Notes: generated by a model not told the origin, from the sequence alone. DNA of 64,000 nucleotides from Emticicia oligotrophica DSM 17448 (GCF_000263195.1 NC_018748.1:4030001-4094000), one strand, 5' to 3'; shown: positions 17,286-26,420, counted from the first letter of the stretch. Numbers and translations: made by a program.

Positions 17286-19748
17286 TTAAACCAAATAACT
17301 ACTGATACTCATAATATCTGCAAAAACTCCTGAGGCAGTCACTTCTGCACCAGCACCAGGGCCTTTAACAACCAATGGATTATATTTATATCTTTCGGTA
17401 GTAAAGGAAATAATGTTTTCAGAACCTGCCAGATTAAAGAATGGATGCGATTTTCCAACAGTTTTTAAGCCAATGCTTGCATGATTATCTTCATCAAGTG
17501 TGGCGATAAATCTCAAAACTTCTCCATTGGCTTCAGCGTCTTGTAAAAGTTTTTCGAAGCGAGTATTATCTTTTTCTAATTCTTCAAAAAATGCTTCAAC
17601 TGTTGGGGCATTCAAACATGCATCATTCAATAAATTGGTGATTTTTACATCTTCTGGTTCGAGTTTTAAACCTGCCTCACGAGAAAGAATCAAAATTTTG
17701 CGAGCAACATCCTGTCCGCTTAAGTCATCACGCGGGTCTGGTTCAGTATATCCTTTCGCTTTGGCTTCTTTTACTACATCTACAAATCGGTCTCCAACTT
17801 TGAAGTTATTGAATATATAGGCCAAAGTTCCTGAAAGAACTGCCTCAATTTTATTAATTTTATCTCCACTCGTAATTAAACCTTGTAGCGTATTGATGAT
17901 TGGCAAACCAGCACCCACATTGGTTTCATAAAGAAATTTTACGCCATGTTTTTGAGCAGCCTTTTGAAGCATAAAATATTGCTCATACTTACCTGAGTTG
18001 GCTACTTTATTAGGTGTTACGATTGATACACTGCTACTTAATAATGAATGATAATATTGAACGATATTCTTATCGGCGGTGCAATCCACAAATACACTAT
18101 AAGGTAAGTTTAAATCTTGTACATCAGAAACAAATGAACCAATGTTGGCGATTTCTCCATTTTCAAGCAAATCTTCTTTCCAATTTTCGAGATTTATACC
18201 ACCTTCTTTCAAAAGCATCTTTTTAGTGTTCATCACACCTACAAGCTTGATATTAAGATTTTTTCGTTGCTTTAAATAATCTTTTTGTTCCTGAATTTGG
18301 CGAAGAAGCGTACTCCCAATCAAACCAGTTGCTCCAACTAAATACAGATTAAGGGTAAGACCATCTACTTGGAAGAAAGTTTCATGAATAGCGTTTAGAG
18401 CCTTCGTAATATCTTTCTTGTAGATTACAACTGAGATATTCAACTCTGACGAACCTTGTGCAGTGGCTACTACGTTGATACCATTTTTACCAAGTACACT
18501 AAATAATTTACCCGATGTACCTGTACTTGATTTCATGCTTTCACCAACAACAGCGATAACCGAAAGATTTTGTTCGATAGAAATATTATCTACTAAACCT
18601 TGTGAAATTTCAGTTGCAAAACCTTCTTCTAAAATTTCTTTAACTCCATAAGCAGCTTTAGGGTCAACTGCAAAACAAATTGAGTGTTCTGAAGAAGCCT
18701 GTGAAATTAGAATGACACTGATTTTGTTCGCCGCAAGAATAGAGAATAACTTGGCAGAAACACCCGCAACTCCCATCATACCTCCACCCTGAACGTTTAC
18801 AAGTGCGATATCATCAATTGATGAAATACCTGTAATTGCATATTCTTTGGCATTCGCAGTTTTACTAATTAATGTACCCTCATGTTTGTGATTGAAAGTA
18901 TTTAATATTTTTAAAGGAATATTTTTCTGAAACGCAGGTGTTAAACTAGGAGGGTAGATAACTTTCGCCCCAAAGTGCGATAGTTCCATTGCTTCTGCAT
19001 AAGTGATTGTTGGAATTGTGAAAGCATTTTTCACCTTACGAGGGTCGGTTGTGAGCATGCCATCCACATCAGTCCAAATCTCAATTACAGTTGCATTTAA
19101 TGCAGCACCGAAGATAGAACCTGAATAATCAGAACCACCACGGCCGAGGGTTGTTGTTACGCCATCAATTGTAGAAGCAATAAAGCCTGTAATACATTGA
19201 AGTTTATTCGTTTGGGCAAAATGCTTTCTGATTAACTCATTCGTAAGCTCAAAATTTACTTCTGCGTATCCAAAATGGTCATTGGTTTTTATTACTTTAC
19301 GGGCATCTAAATATTCAGCATCGATTCCTCTATTTTTGAGGGCTTCAGTGATGATAGTTGTTGATAATCGCTCCCCAAAACTAACAATAAAGTCATTCGT
19401 ACGAGCCGAGAGTTCTTTAATCAAGGAAACTCCACGTAATAAATCTTCTAGTTCATTTAAAAGACCTTTTACTTTGGCAATACAGCTACTTTGGTTTTTT
19501 ACATCAATTAAGCCTCTGACAGCAGCAAAGTGGCGTTCTTCAACGGTTTTGAGAAGTTGTAAATATTCAGTATCTGAAGCAGCAGCTAATTTACCAATCT
19601 CAATTAGACGATTCGTGACGCCACCCATGGCCGAATAAACAACGGCTATTTTTCGACCTTCATTTAGATTTTCTTGTAAAATCTGGATTACCTGATTGAT
19701 GCTTTCAACAGTGCCTACTGATGTTCCACCGAATTTTAATACTTTCAT
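17286..19748 (-). CDS. thrA: bifunctional aspartokinase/homoserine dehydrogenase
   Basis: ThrA carries out two steps of the aspartate pathway toward threonine and methionine. The 820-residue protein starts MKVLKFGGTSVG, the kinase nucleotide motif, then has SFGERLSTTI and TTLGRGGSDYSG (kinase core, about 1-300), paired ACT regulatory domains (about 310-460) and the homoserine dehydrogenase part (about 465-820: VGATGLIGSTLL NAD-binding, VTPNKVAN and the SGTLAYIFNNF catalytic region). Both halves look complete. The ACT domains imply feedback inhibition by threonine. No thrB or thrC follows downstream, where the convergent msrB lies. Confidence 0.97.
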   Translation of the reverse strand: MKVLKFGGTSVGTVESINQVIQILQENLNEGRKIAVVYSAMGGVTNRLIEIGKLAAASDTEYLQLLKTVEERHFAAVRGLIDVKNQSSCIAKVKGLLNELEDLLRGVSLIKELSARTNDFIVSFGERLSTTIITEALKNRGIDAEYLDARKVIKTNDHFGYAEVNFELTNELIRKHFAQTNKLQCITGFIASTIDGVTTTLGRGGSDYSGSIFGAALNATVIEIWTDVDGMLTTDPRKVKNAFTIPTITYAEAMELSHFGAKVIYPPSLTPAFQKNIPLKILNTFNHKHEGTLISKTANAKEYAITGISSIDDIALVNVQGGGMMGVAGVSAKLFSILAANKISVILISQASSEHSICFAVDPKAAYGVKEILEEGFATEISQGLVDNISIEQNLSVIAVVGESMKSSTGTSGKLFSVLGKNGINVVATAQGSSELNISVVIYKKDITKALNAIHETFFQVDGLTLNLYLVGATGLIGSTLLRQIQEQKDYLKQRKNLNIKLVGVMNTKKMLLKEGGINLENWKEDLLENGEIANIGSFVSDVQDLNLPYSVFVDCTADKNIVQYYHSLLSSSVSIVTPNKVANSGKYEQYFMLQKAAQKHGVKFLYETNVGAGLPIINTLQGLITSGDKINKIEAVLSGTLAYIFNNFKVGDRFVDVVKEAKAKGYTEPDPRDDLSGQDVARKILILSREAGLKLEPEDVKITNLLNDACLNAPTVEAFFEELEKDNTRFEKLLQDAEANGEVLRFIATLDEDNHASIGLKTVGKSHPFFNLAGSENIISFTTERYKYNPLVVKGPGAGAEVTASGVFADIMSISSYLV

Positions 19749-19802
19749 ATCCGAAGCACAACTCCAAAAGCGGAGCTTTAATAATAAATTAGTTAATTTT
19801 CA

Positions 19803-19810
19803 CAAATATA
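19803..19810 (-). promoter_or_regulatory. candidate -7 promoter box for thrA
   Basis: TATATTTG on the minus strand matches the Bacteroidota TANNTTTG -7 consensus and lies about 55 bases upstream of the thrA ATG. No clear TTTG -33 box is at the expected distance. Confidence 0.42.
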
Positions 19811-19921
19811 ATAATTTATATACCATTCTATGAAAATTGATTGTAAAATTGTGTTTTTCTAAGAAATAGCTTTTTGTTACGATATTTTGTTTAGAGGTTT
19901 GTCTAAATATTTAAGAGAATG

Positions 19922-19953
19922 TTTGTATTTATAAATTAGAAAATTCATATTTG
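19922..19953 (+). promoter_or_regulatory. candidate promoter of the sdpR-like operon
   Basis: TTTG at 19922-19925 and CATATTTG at 19946-19953 are separated by 20 bases, close to the Bacteroidota -33/-7 promoter TTTG-N19-TANNTTTG (one mismatch). The ATG lies 26 bases beyond the -7 box. Confidence 0.55.
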
Positions 19954-19978
19954 TGAAATTAACCTTAGGTCATTAATT

Positions 19979-20287
19979 ATGAATAATTTGTTTAGAGCAT
20001 TGAATGATGCAACTCGCCGTGAAATTTTAGAATTGTTGAAGGATGGTGATATGACAGCTGGAGAGATTGCCGATAAATTTGATATGAGTAAACCAAGTAT
20101 CTCTCACCATTTAGATTTACTTCGTCAGGCTGATTTAGTTGCTTCGGTGAAGAAAGGTCAGTTTATTTTTTATTCATTGAATATGACAGTTATTGACGAT
20201 ATCATGGTTTGGTTCATGCAATTTAAGCCTTCAGCTCAAGCTGAAAAGCCAAGAATTCGTCTGCACGTTGGTAAAGAAGCCCAATAA
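19979..20287 (+). CDS. SdpR-like ArsR-family autorepressor
   Basis: A 102-residue winged-helix regulator of the ArsR/SdpR type. The first helix NLFRALNDATRREILELLKDG, the recognition segment MTAGEIADKFDMSKPSISHHLDLL and the wing GQFIFYSLN match the SdpR autorepressor family closely. There is no Cys-based metal site, which argues against a metal sensor. Thirty-two bases after its stop comes a multi-TM protein that resembles SdpI. In Bacillus, SdpR represses the sdpRI operon and is sequestered at the membrane by SdpI that has bound SdpC toxin. The same logic is likely here by context. Confidence 0.88.
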   Translation: MNNLFRALNDATRREILELLKDGDMTAGEIADKFDMSKPSISHHLDLLRQADLVASVKKGQFIFYSLNMTVIDDIMVWFMQFKPSAQAEKPRIRLHVGKEAQ

Positions 20288-20319
20288 ATGTAGTTTTTGT
20301 ATTTTTCAAATCTACACCG

Positions 20320-20937
20320 ATGAAAAAGCAAATATTTTTTGAATTGCTCATCATTTCAATTTTGATGGTGCCATTTGCATATATTTATATGTATTGGCAC
20401 CCAAAGTTTTCTTTGGAGCATCAGTCAAAACTCTTCTTTTATATTATTGCGGTCTGTTTCTTCTATATTATTCCGCTATTAATGCAATACTTAGATAGTA
20501 GAAAACCCAATGCAGATTTATTGGTAAGAAGTGCTAAAAGAATCAGACTCATTTGGACTGGTTATGTATCGGCTTTGGGGTTAATTTTATTCTATTATTT
20601 ACTCAATGAATATGAGTACGATAAACCCCGTTTACTTGGCGTTGCTCTTTCATTGTTTTTGTTTGCAAGCGGAAATTTTAGGCAGAATATTCACCCAACG
20701 AGTATTTTTGCGGGAAATGGTATTTTCTCAAAATTCGCTATTTTAAGACCTTCTGATGAACAGCAAAATCGTAAAAATCAACGATTTACCGCTAAATTAT
20801 TCTTTTGGGTTGGAATGGTGGGAACTCTCTTCTTTTTATACTTTAAAGATACTTTTCTTACTTCTTGGGGGCTTTTTTTCATTGGAATTGTAACTTTTTA
20901 TGGAATTACGATTCGAATGATTCGAAGTGTAGTATAG
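20320..20937 (+). CDS. SdpI-like multi-TM membrane protein
   Basis: A 205-residue membrane protein with about six hydrophobic segments (for example FELLIISILMVPFAYIYMYW, FFYIIAVCFFYIIPLL, LFFWVGMVGTLFFLYF and the C-terminal LFFIGIVTFYGITI). The middle ASGNFRQNIHPTSIF and the following ILRPSDEQQNRKNQR resemble the conserved SdpI loop (GN, then W-x-x-TNR). Position 32 bases after an SdpR-type autorepressor supports the assignment. In Bacillus SdpI gives immunity to the SdpC toxin and sequesters SdpR. Here no sdpC is next to it, so a role in sensing or immunity to an external toxin is an inference. Confidence 0.68.
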   Translation: MKKQIFFELLIISILMVPFAYIYMYWHPKFSLEHQSKLFFYIIAVCFFYIIPLLMQYLDSRKPNADLLVRSAKRIRLIWTGYVSALGLILFYYLLNEYEYDKPRLLGVALSLFLFASGNFRQNIHPTSIFAGNGIFSKFAILRPSDEQQNRKNQRFTAKLFFWVGMVGTLFFLYFKDTFLTSWGLFFIGIVTFYGITIRMIRSVV

Positions 20938-20940
20938 TTA

Positions 20941-21429
20941 TTATTTTAGCGTATTTTCAACTTCTTTTACGTCAGTTATTTTTTTCTCTCCTTGCCATTC
21001 AGCATAAATATATGTCGTGATTTCGGCAATATCAAGATTAGTCAATGAATGATTCGCTGGCATTGGTTGATTATACTTTTTACCCTTCACAACAATTTCG
21101 CCTGAAAGTCCATTTTTAATAATACTAATCACTTGAGATTTATCTTTTAAATATTCACTACCAACGATAGGAGGGTATAGCTCTTTGAAACCTGTACCAT
21201 CTTTTTGGTGGCAGTTTGCACAGTTTTGTTCGTATAATTCTTTCCCGCCAATGTAATATTGTTCAAACTTAATTTTTTCTTCCGATTGACATGCCGAAAA
21301 AGTTATACTTGCTATGATAGCAACGAATATTTTTGAAAAGTATGTACGTAGACTTCTCAAGAGCAATAGCACTGATTTGAAAAAATCTTCATATTTATCG
21401 AAACTTCTATCTCTAATGGCGTATTTCAT
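20941..21429 (-). CDS. c-type cytochrome lipoprotein
   Basis: A 162-residue class I cytochrome c with haem-binding CANCH (70-74) and a likely axial Met123 in NQPMPAN. A lipobox-like FSAC (Cys47) stands 46 residues from the ATG, which is long for a signal peptide. A TTG 24 codons in would give a normal lipoprotein signal (RSLRTYFSKIF and so on), so the true start may be later than annotated. It follows the SCO1 gene by 8 bp and is the last gene of that unit. The pairing suggests a role in electron transfer to a terminal oxidase. Confidence 0.87.
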   Translation of the reverse strand: MKYAIRDRSFDKYEDFFKSVLLLLRSLRTYFSKIFVAIIASITFSACQSEEKIKFEQYYIGGKELYEQNCANCHQKDGTGFKELYPPIVGSEYLKDKSQVISIIKNGLSGEIVVKGKKYNQPMPANHSLTNLDIAEITTYIYAEWQGEKKITDVKEVENTLK

Positions 21430-21437
21430 ACGAAAAT

Positions 21438-22058
21438 TTATTTTTCTTCATTTAGTAAAACATCCATGTCTTTTAACAGTTTTGTCACATCAGTTTCTTT
21501 AGTACCATCGTAAACGCCACGTACACGACGTTTAGTGTCAACCAAAATAAATGCTCCACTATGAATGATTCCACCCGCAGCAGTAGAATCTTCCCCTGCA
21601 GTGACATAATAAGATTTTTCCCCGATTTCGTAAATTTTTGATTTTTCTCCAGTGACGAAATTCCACATATTTCCACTAATGCCTAATCTTTTTGCAAATT
21701 CACGTAATACCTGCACTGAATCATGACGTGGGTCAATGCTGTGTGAAAGAATGCCCACTTTGGGGTTAGTTTTATATTTTTCATAAACCCTAAGCATTTG
21801 TTTTTTCATAACTGGACAAATGGTAGGGCAAGTAGTAAAGAAAAAATCGGTGACGTAAATTTTGCCTTCGTAGTTCTTGTTTGTGATGACGGCACTATCT
21901 TGATTTACGAATGAAAAATCTGGAATGGTATGATAAACAGAATCACCATTGATGAATTCACGTTCGCCTAAAATTGGAAGTTTACGAGAAGAATTATCAC
22001 AAGAAAAAAGCGTGATAATACTAAAGATAAAAATTGTGCTTAAAAATAAGTTTTTCAT
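21438..22058 (-). CDS. SCO1/SenC family copper-binding protein
   Basis: A 206-residue thioredoxin-like lipoprotein (lipobox LFSC, Cys20). It has the copper ligands of SCO proteins: TTCPTICP with Cys77 and Cys81, and His166 in IIHSGAF. SCO1 proteins deliver copper to the CuA site of cytochrome c oxidase, and the following cytochrome c gene fits that setting. No oxidase subunit is in the window. It begins 10 bp downstream of a hairpin that ends the preceding lipoprotein gene, and it is 8 bp upstream of the cytochrome gene. Confidence 0.93.
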   Translation of the reverse strand: MKNLFLSTIFIFSIITLFSCDNSSRKLPILGEREFINGDSVYHTIPDFSFVNQDSAVITNKNYEGKIYVTDFFFTTCPTICPVMKKQMLRVYEKYKTNPKVGILSHSIDPRHDSVQVLREFAKRLGISGNMWNFVTGEKSKIYEIGEKSYYVTAGEDSTAAGGIIHSGAFILVDTKRRVRGVYDGTKETDVTKLLKDMDVLLNEEK

Positions 22059-22067
22059 GATATGATT

Positions 22068-22103
22068 AAAACTTGTAGAGTAGTTGAAACTCTACAAGTT
22101 TTT
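22068..22103 (-). terminator. terminator after coiled-coil lipoprotein gene
   Basis: A 12- to 13-bp stem (AAACTTGTAGAG with its complement) around a short loop, flanked by A/T-runs. It sits between the lipoprotein and SCO1 genes. Confidence 0.85.
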
Positions 22104-22118
22104 GGATTTAATCTAAAA

Positions 22119-22508
22119 TTATTTCAAAAATTCTTCAGCTTGTTTTTTAGCATCGTTTGTTGATTGCTTGATTTTTTCGCCTTCAATTTTCAAATCAGTT
22201 AAAGCCTTTACTTTTTCTTCTCCATCTTTCATTTCGGCAGCTTCTCCTAATTTAGGCATCCATACTTCCATATCATTATAAGCTTTATCCAGTGCCGATG
22301 AAATATCCAAGGCTTTCGCTTTAAGGTTTGTATCTGCTTCTGCTTTTTTCATAACATTGGCTTTCAAATCTTCTAAATTCATGCTAATTGGCATGATTTC
22401 ATCGTGTAATTTGAATGTTTCTTCCTTTAATTTAGCGGCCTCTTCGGCTGCTTTGTTTGAACATGCCAATGAAAATATAACGAGTAAAGCAATTAATATG
22501 TTTTTCAT
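22119..22508 (-). CDS. small coiled-coil lipoprotein
   Basis: A 129-residue lipoprotein. The signal has lipobox SLAC (Cys16). The rest is rich in Lys, Glu and Ala and predicted helical with heptad-like repeats (EAAKLKEETFKLHDEI, MKKAEADTNLKAKALDI, KIEGEKIKQSTNDAKKQAEEFLK), so it likely folds as a helical bundle or coiled coil. Related small lipoproteins are sometimes annotated as viral A-type inclusion homologues. I see no catalytic motif. It lies on the minus strand after recN, separated from SCO1 by a terminator. Confidence 0.72.
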   Translation of the reverse strand: MKNILIALLVIFSLACSNKAAEEAAKLKEETFKLHDEIMPISMNLEDLKANVMKKAEADTNLKAKALDISSALDKAYNDMEVWMPKLGEAAEMKDGEEKVKALTDLKIEGEKIKQSTNDAKKQAEEFLK

Positions 22509-22598
22509 GTGTATTGATGTATTTAGTGCAGGAATTTTGTTTAATTTCCTACTTAGTGAGTATTTGTTAATTTAAAATATGATAGAGTGATAATCAGA

Positions 22599-24257
22599 TT
22601 ACGGATTAATTCCTAACATTTCTATCGCACTGTGAATGGCACTTTCTGATGGGTGTTCGCCGCCAATCATTTTGGCAATTTCAATAATACGTTCATCTTG
22701 ACTCAATTGTTTCATGCGGCTAACCGTTTTGCTTGAAGAATTATCTTTATAAACATAGAAATGAGATGAACCTCTACCAGCAATTTGGTGTAAGTGCGTA
22801 ATAGCAATTACTTGAATACTTTGTGCCATTTCTCGCATCATTTTTCCAACTTTTATAGCCACTTCGCCAGAAATACCTGTGTCAATTTCATCAAAGATAA
22901 TGGTTGGGAGTGAACGCTTATCACCCAAAACGTATTTGATTGCTAACATTAAACGTGAAAACTCGCCACCCGAAGCTACATCTTTTAATTGGCGAGGAGT
23001 AATTCCTTTGTTGGCACTAAATAAAAAGTTTATTTGGTCAATTCCCTCATTATTTAGTTTGATGGTTTGATGCTGAATTTTGAGAGTTGAATTAGGCATA
23101 CCTAATTCAATCAATAAACCAACTACACGTTTTTCAATTTCAACGAGCACTTTTTGACGAGCTTTTGAAAGATTTTCAGCAGCTTTAATGGCTACTTCGT
23201 AGGCTTTTTCTACACGTTCTTTGGCAGCGGCAAGATTTTCACTGAGATTCAGTACTTTGCTTACTTTTTCTTCTAAAATCGCTTGAATCTCTAATAATTC
23301 ACCATTAGATTTTACTGCATGTTTTTGTTGAAGTTTGTAGAGGAGATTTAGTCTATCTTGAATTCCTGAAATTTTCTCACTATCTAATTCAATCCCTTCT
23401 TCCTCTGATTCAATATCTCTTGAAACATCCTTTAATTCAACCAAACAACTCTGGATTCTATCTTTATATTGCTGATAGTCAGGAGAATAGCTTGAAATTG
23501 GGTTAAGTGTGCTTACCGTAGCTTGAAGGTTAGATAGTATTGATTGTTCAGAATTATTCAAATATTCGAAAGCAGTTTTCAAGCGAAGTTTTACTTCTTC
23601 TGCATGCTCTAAAATATTGAGTTCTTGCTCTAATTGCTCTTGCTCGTTGGGGTCGAGTTTAGCTTTTAGTAACTCTTCTAATTGAAAATTATTGAAATCA
23701 AATTCTTTTTTATTTTGGTCAGCTTCTACCTGCAATTGTTGGTAAGCATCTTGCAGTTTTTTGTAGGTTCGGTACTTTTCTTGATACTCAACCAATTTAT
23801 CATGGCATTGGGCATATGTATCTACAATTTGTAATTGATATTCATTCGAACCTAGCAAGATTGAATCATGCTGAGAATGGATATCCATCAATTGAGATGA
23901 AATCTTTCGAAGTGTTTCGAGCGTTACTGGGGTGTCGTTGATAAAAGCCCTTGATTTACCACTTGGAGCGATTTCACGACGAACGATGCAAGAACTTTCA
24001 AAATCAAGTTCTTCTTCCTCGAAAATGTTTTTTATATAGAAGCCTTCCATATCAAAAGTGCCTTCAATGATACATTTTTCTGAGTCGTTATATAGTGTTT
24101 TTGTATCGGCTCTATTGCCCAATAATAAACCAATAGCACCAAGCATAATTGATTTACCGGCACCAGTTTCGCCTGTAATTATATTAAAGTGAGCATCTGG
24201 ATTGAATTCAAGATGTTCAATAAGAGCATAGTTTTTAATCAATAAATGTGAAAGCAT
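22599..24257 (-). CDS. recN: DNA repair protein RecN
   Basis: A 552-residue SMC-like ATPase that tethers DNA in double-strand break repair. Walker A is GETGAGKS (29-36), with the head start LLIKNYALIEHLEF. Long charged helices form the coiled-coil arms (about 160-380). The C-terminal head has the signature ASGGEFSRLMLAIKY, Walker B PTIIFDEIDTGISGEVA and HLHQIAGRG. Full length. It is followed downstream by the coiled-coil lipoprotein gene and preceded by 190 bp in which I saw no gene. Confidence 0.96.
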   Translation of the reverse strand: MLSHLLIKNYALIEHLEFNPDAHFNIITGETGAGKSIMLGAIGLLLGNRADTKTLYNDSEKCIIEGTFDMEGFYIKNIFEEEELDFESSCIVRREIAPSGKSRAFINDTPVTLETLRKISSQLMDIHSQHDSILLGSNEYQLQIVDTYAQCHDKLVEYQEKYRTYKKLQDAYQQLQVEADQNKKEFDFNNFQLEELLKAKLDPNEQEQLEQELNILEHAEEVKLRLKTAFEYLNNSEQSILSNLQATVSTLNPISSYSPDYQQYKDRIQSCLVELKDVSRDIESEEEGIELDSEKISGIQDRLNLLYKLQQKHAVKSNGELLEIQAILEEKVSKVLNLSENLAAAKERVEKAYEVAIKAAENLSKARQKVLVEIEKRVVGLLIELGMPNSTLKIQHQTIKLNNEGIDQINFLFSANKGITPRQLKDVASGGEFSRLMLAIKYVLGDKRSLPTIIFDEIDTGISGEVAIKVGKMMREMAQSIQVIAITHLHQIAGRGSSHFYVYKDNSSSKTVSRMKQLSQDERIIEIAKMIGGEHPSESAIHSAIEMLGINP

Positions 24258-24447
24258 GAAAATCTGGCTTTATATGCATGATTAGGCTTTAACGCACTTT
24301 CTGTTATGAAAAATAAAAACCTATTTTTAAGTGTGACAAATTTAGATTGATTTTTATGAATCGAAGTATAAATAAGAATGATTTTTTTGTAAAATCTTTC
24401 TCCTTGAAATTTTAACAATGCGAAGTGCATTTTTGTTGCACGCTTGT

Positions 24448-25047
24448 CTAATAACTAGTTGTATCTACGGCAGTATCAGTTTGGGCTGCTAATGAATCTA
24501 CTGAGAATGTTCCTTTGGTTTTTCGCATGGTATAATGCGTGAAATCTTGGTCAGCTTCCATCCCAATGCCATGAAGTTCTTCTTTAGGAGTTTTAATTGT
24601 AAATTTCTTATCCGTATATACTTTCTTTTGCACCGGCGACCATATCAGCAAATCAGTTGAAAGGCTCTGTTGTTGAACTCTATTAAAGAAAAATACATTA
24701 CCCATTACTTTGTAAATGCCCGATTGTCTTTCAAATCGGCCAGAATCTCCTCTGAGTGAAGAATATTCTACTCCTGTACGGTCGTAAAATGTTACATAAA
24801 CTGCTTTTGGATAAACTTCATCTTCATTTTGGAATTTGAGTTGGCGTGCAGTGGTTAATTTTACTTTAGTATACCCAGAATCGCTGAATGCAACTACTAA
24901 ATTGTCAGTTGACATCAACGGACCATTGTATTGTACTCTGATACTTTTTTTCTTTTTTTCTTCACAAGAAATAGCCATGAAGGTAAATAATAAAAGTATT
25001 AGGCTTACAATAAAATGTTGTATGTTTTTCAAACGACCATTCATCAT
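24448..25047 (-). CDS. lptC: LPS export protein LptC
   Basis: LptC is the membrane-anchored periplasmic bridge of the lipopolysaccharide transport machine. The 199-residue protein starts with a hydrophobic signal with a lipobox-like MAISC (Cys28), which is common for Bacteroidota LptC. The mature part is beta-jellyroll-like, as in LptA/LptC (LKFQNEDEVYPKAVYVTFYDRTG, YKVMGNVFF, ADLLIWSPVQ region, LHGIGMEAD). It lies downstream of a barrel protein and CoaX on the same strand but beyond a strong terminator. It has a well-conserved neighbourhood in the phylum, so I am fairly sure. Confidence 0.88.
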   Translation of the reverse strand: MMNGRLKNIQHFIVSLILLLFTFMAISCEEKKKKSIRVQYNGPLMSTDNLVVAFSDSGYTKVKLTTARQLKFQNEDEVYPKAVYVTFYDRTGVEYSSLRGDSGRFERQSGIYKVMGNVFFFNRVQQQSLSTDLLIWSPVQKKVYTDKKFTIKTPKEELHGIGMEADQDFTHYTMRKTKGTFSVDSLAAQTDTAVDTTSY

Positions 25048-25070
25048 TCAACTAAATTTATTTTAAAATC

Positions 25071-25107
25071 AAACGTGGCACGCTTGAAAAACAGGCGTGC
25101 CACGTTT
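25071..25107 (-). terminator. terminator after FadL/OmpP1-like gene
   Basis: A perfect 13-bp GC-rich stem (AAACGTGGCACGC with its complement) separated by an 11-base loop. It sits between the barrel gene and lptC on the minus strand. Confidence 0.87.
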
Positions 25108-25124
25108 AGAATACCTATTAGCAA

Positions 25125-26420
25125 TTAATCTATTTTAGGTTTCAAGAACCAACGAGTATCCATTAAAGAGAAGCCTAATGATATTTTAATGTAATTTTCT
25201 TTAACCAAACCAGCACCACTTACCCCTCTATTGCCTACCGCTAAAGCTAAGTCGATATAGCTTACACTTCTGTACGCCAATGGGGTTGAGAGACCAAGCG
25301 AGAAACTATTATCAGTAATCTGTGTTCCATTAACCAAATAAGGCGTTTTGATTTGTTGGAAACCAGCACGATAGAAAACTTGATTGAAATATTTGGTAGA
25401 AGTATATTTTGGTAAGTATTCTACACCAAAAGCAATTCTTTCACTTTTTGTTAGGTTTTTATCGGTTCTTCCATCAAATGTTAAATACTTTGTCCAATCT
25501 TGACGGCTATATTCAGCAGAAAATACCCATTTATAAGGGCTTTCAAGACTGATTCCTAGTGCATATCTTGAAGGAAGTGTCATTCCTCCAGTTGAAATGC
25601 CAAGAGTATCAACTTTTTTTATGAGTGCTGGGCCATTACCCGAATCATAAAGTGTAGAGAATGTACGAATTCGATCACCATTTAATTTGCTTTGTAGCTC
25701 ATAAGTTCCTCCAACATTAAGATTCCATTTGTCTGTCAATTTCTGTTGGAAAGCAAAACCTGTTTTTAGAGCAAATCCACCAACCGACATACGGTCTGAA
25801 TATCTCAAAAATACATCATCAGCAGCTACTAAGAGTTTTGTAGTTGTATCTCTACGGAAACTACCAAAATAAAAGCCAGTTTCTACGCCTAAGTATAGTT
25901 TTTTACCTACTAAAAATCCGTTAGACCAAGCAGCTTTTGAAAGACCACCTAAGCCTTTGTAAGTTTGGCTAACAGTTTGGTCACTTCCAGTAATGGTTTG
26001 CGTAATTCTAGCCTCGTGTTCAACCCCAGAATATGGCTGAAGACTAATCGCAGTAGTCCACTTTGTTTTTACAGGAAAAGCCAAGGTAATGTGGCTAAGA
26101 TTCATACCAAAATCTGTCTGTGAAAGAGTACCATTCGATAAAGTTTTATACTGACCTCTCAAGCCAGTATTAAACGCTACGTAGCGGTTTTTAGCCAATA
26201 AGGCTGGATTTATTGTATTAATGATAATACCATTACTAAAACTAAGACCTGTTCCACCCATTGCTTCATTAGCAATTGCACTGCCTGAATAAATATCGCC
26301 AATACCTAGGGCCGAATACGGTGAATTACCATAAAGGCGAGACTCTTTTTGTGCGAATGTTTGGTTGATGCCTAATAAACTGATAATCAGGTAAGCAGTT
26401 AGGTTAATTTTTTTCAACAT
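25125..26420 (-). CDS. outer-membrane beta-barrel protein (OmpP1/FadL-like)
   Basis: A 431-residue exported protein with a signal peptide ending after INQTFAQ. The body has alternating hydrophobic and polar residues, Gly/aromatic-rich strands and a Phe-ending C-terminal region, typical of OmpP1/FadL-type barrels in Bacteroidota. Early segments such as YGNSPYSALGIGDIY and EAMGGTGLSFSNGIIINTINPALLA are the N-terminal plug motif of the family. It likely forms a channel for hydrophobic compounds. It overlaps coaX by 17 bp and is separated from lptC by a terminator. The ligand is unknown. Confidence 0.82.
   Translation of the reverse strand: MLKKINLTAYLIISLLGINQTFAQKESRLYGNSPYSALGIGDIYSGSAIANEAMGGTGLSFSNGIIINTINPALLAKNRYVAFNTGLRGQYKTLSNGTLSQTDFGMNLSHITLAFPVKTKWTTAISLQPYSGVEHEARITQTITGSDQTVSQTYKGLGGLSKAAWSNGFLVGKKLYLGVETGFYFGSFRRDTTTKLLVAADDVFLRYSDRMSVGGFALKTGFAFQQKLTDKWNLNVGGTYELQSKLNGDRIRTFSTLYDSGNGPALIKKVDTLGISTGGMTLPSRYALGISLESPYKWVFSAEYSRQDWTKYLTFDGRTDKNLTKSERIAFGVEYLPKYTSTKYFNQVFYRAGFQQIKTPYLVNGTQITDNSFSLGLSTPLAYRSVSYIDLALAVGNRGVSGAGLVKENYIKISLGFSLMDTRWFLKPKID

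Noticed and set aside
19749-19800. Threonine-type attenuator ahead of thrA
   Set aside because: The only hairpin is a 4-bp CTCC/GGAG pair and there is no Thr/Ile-rich leader peptide.
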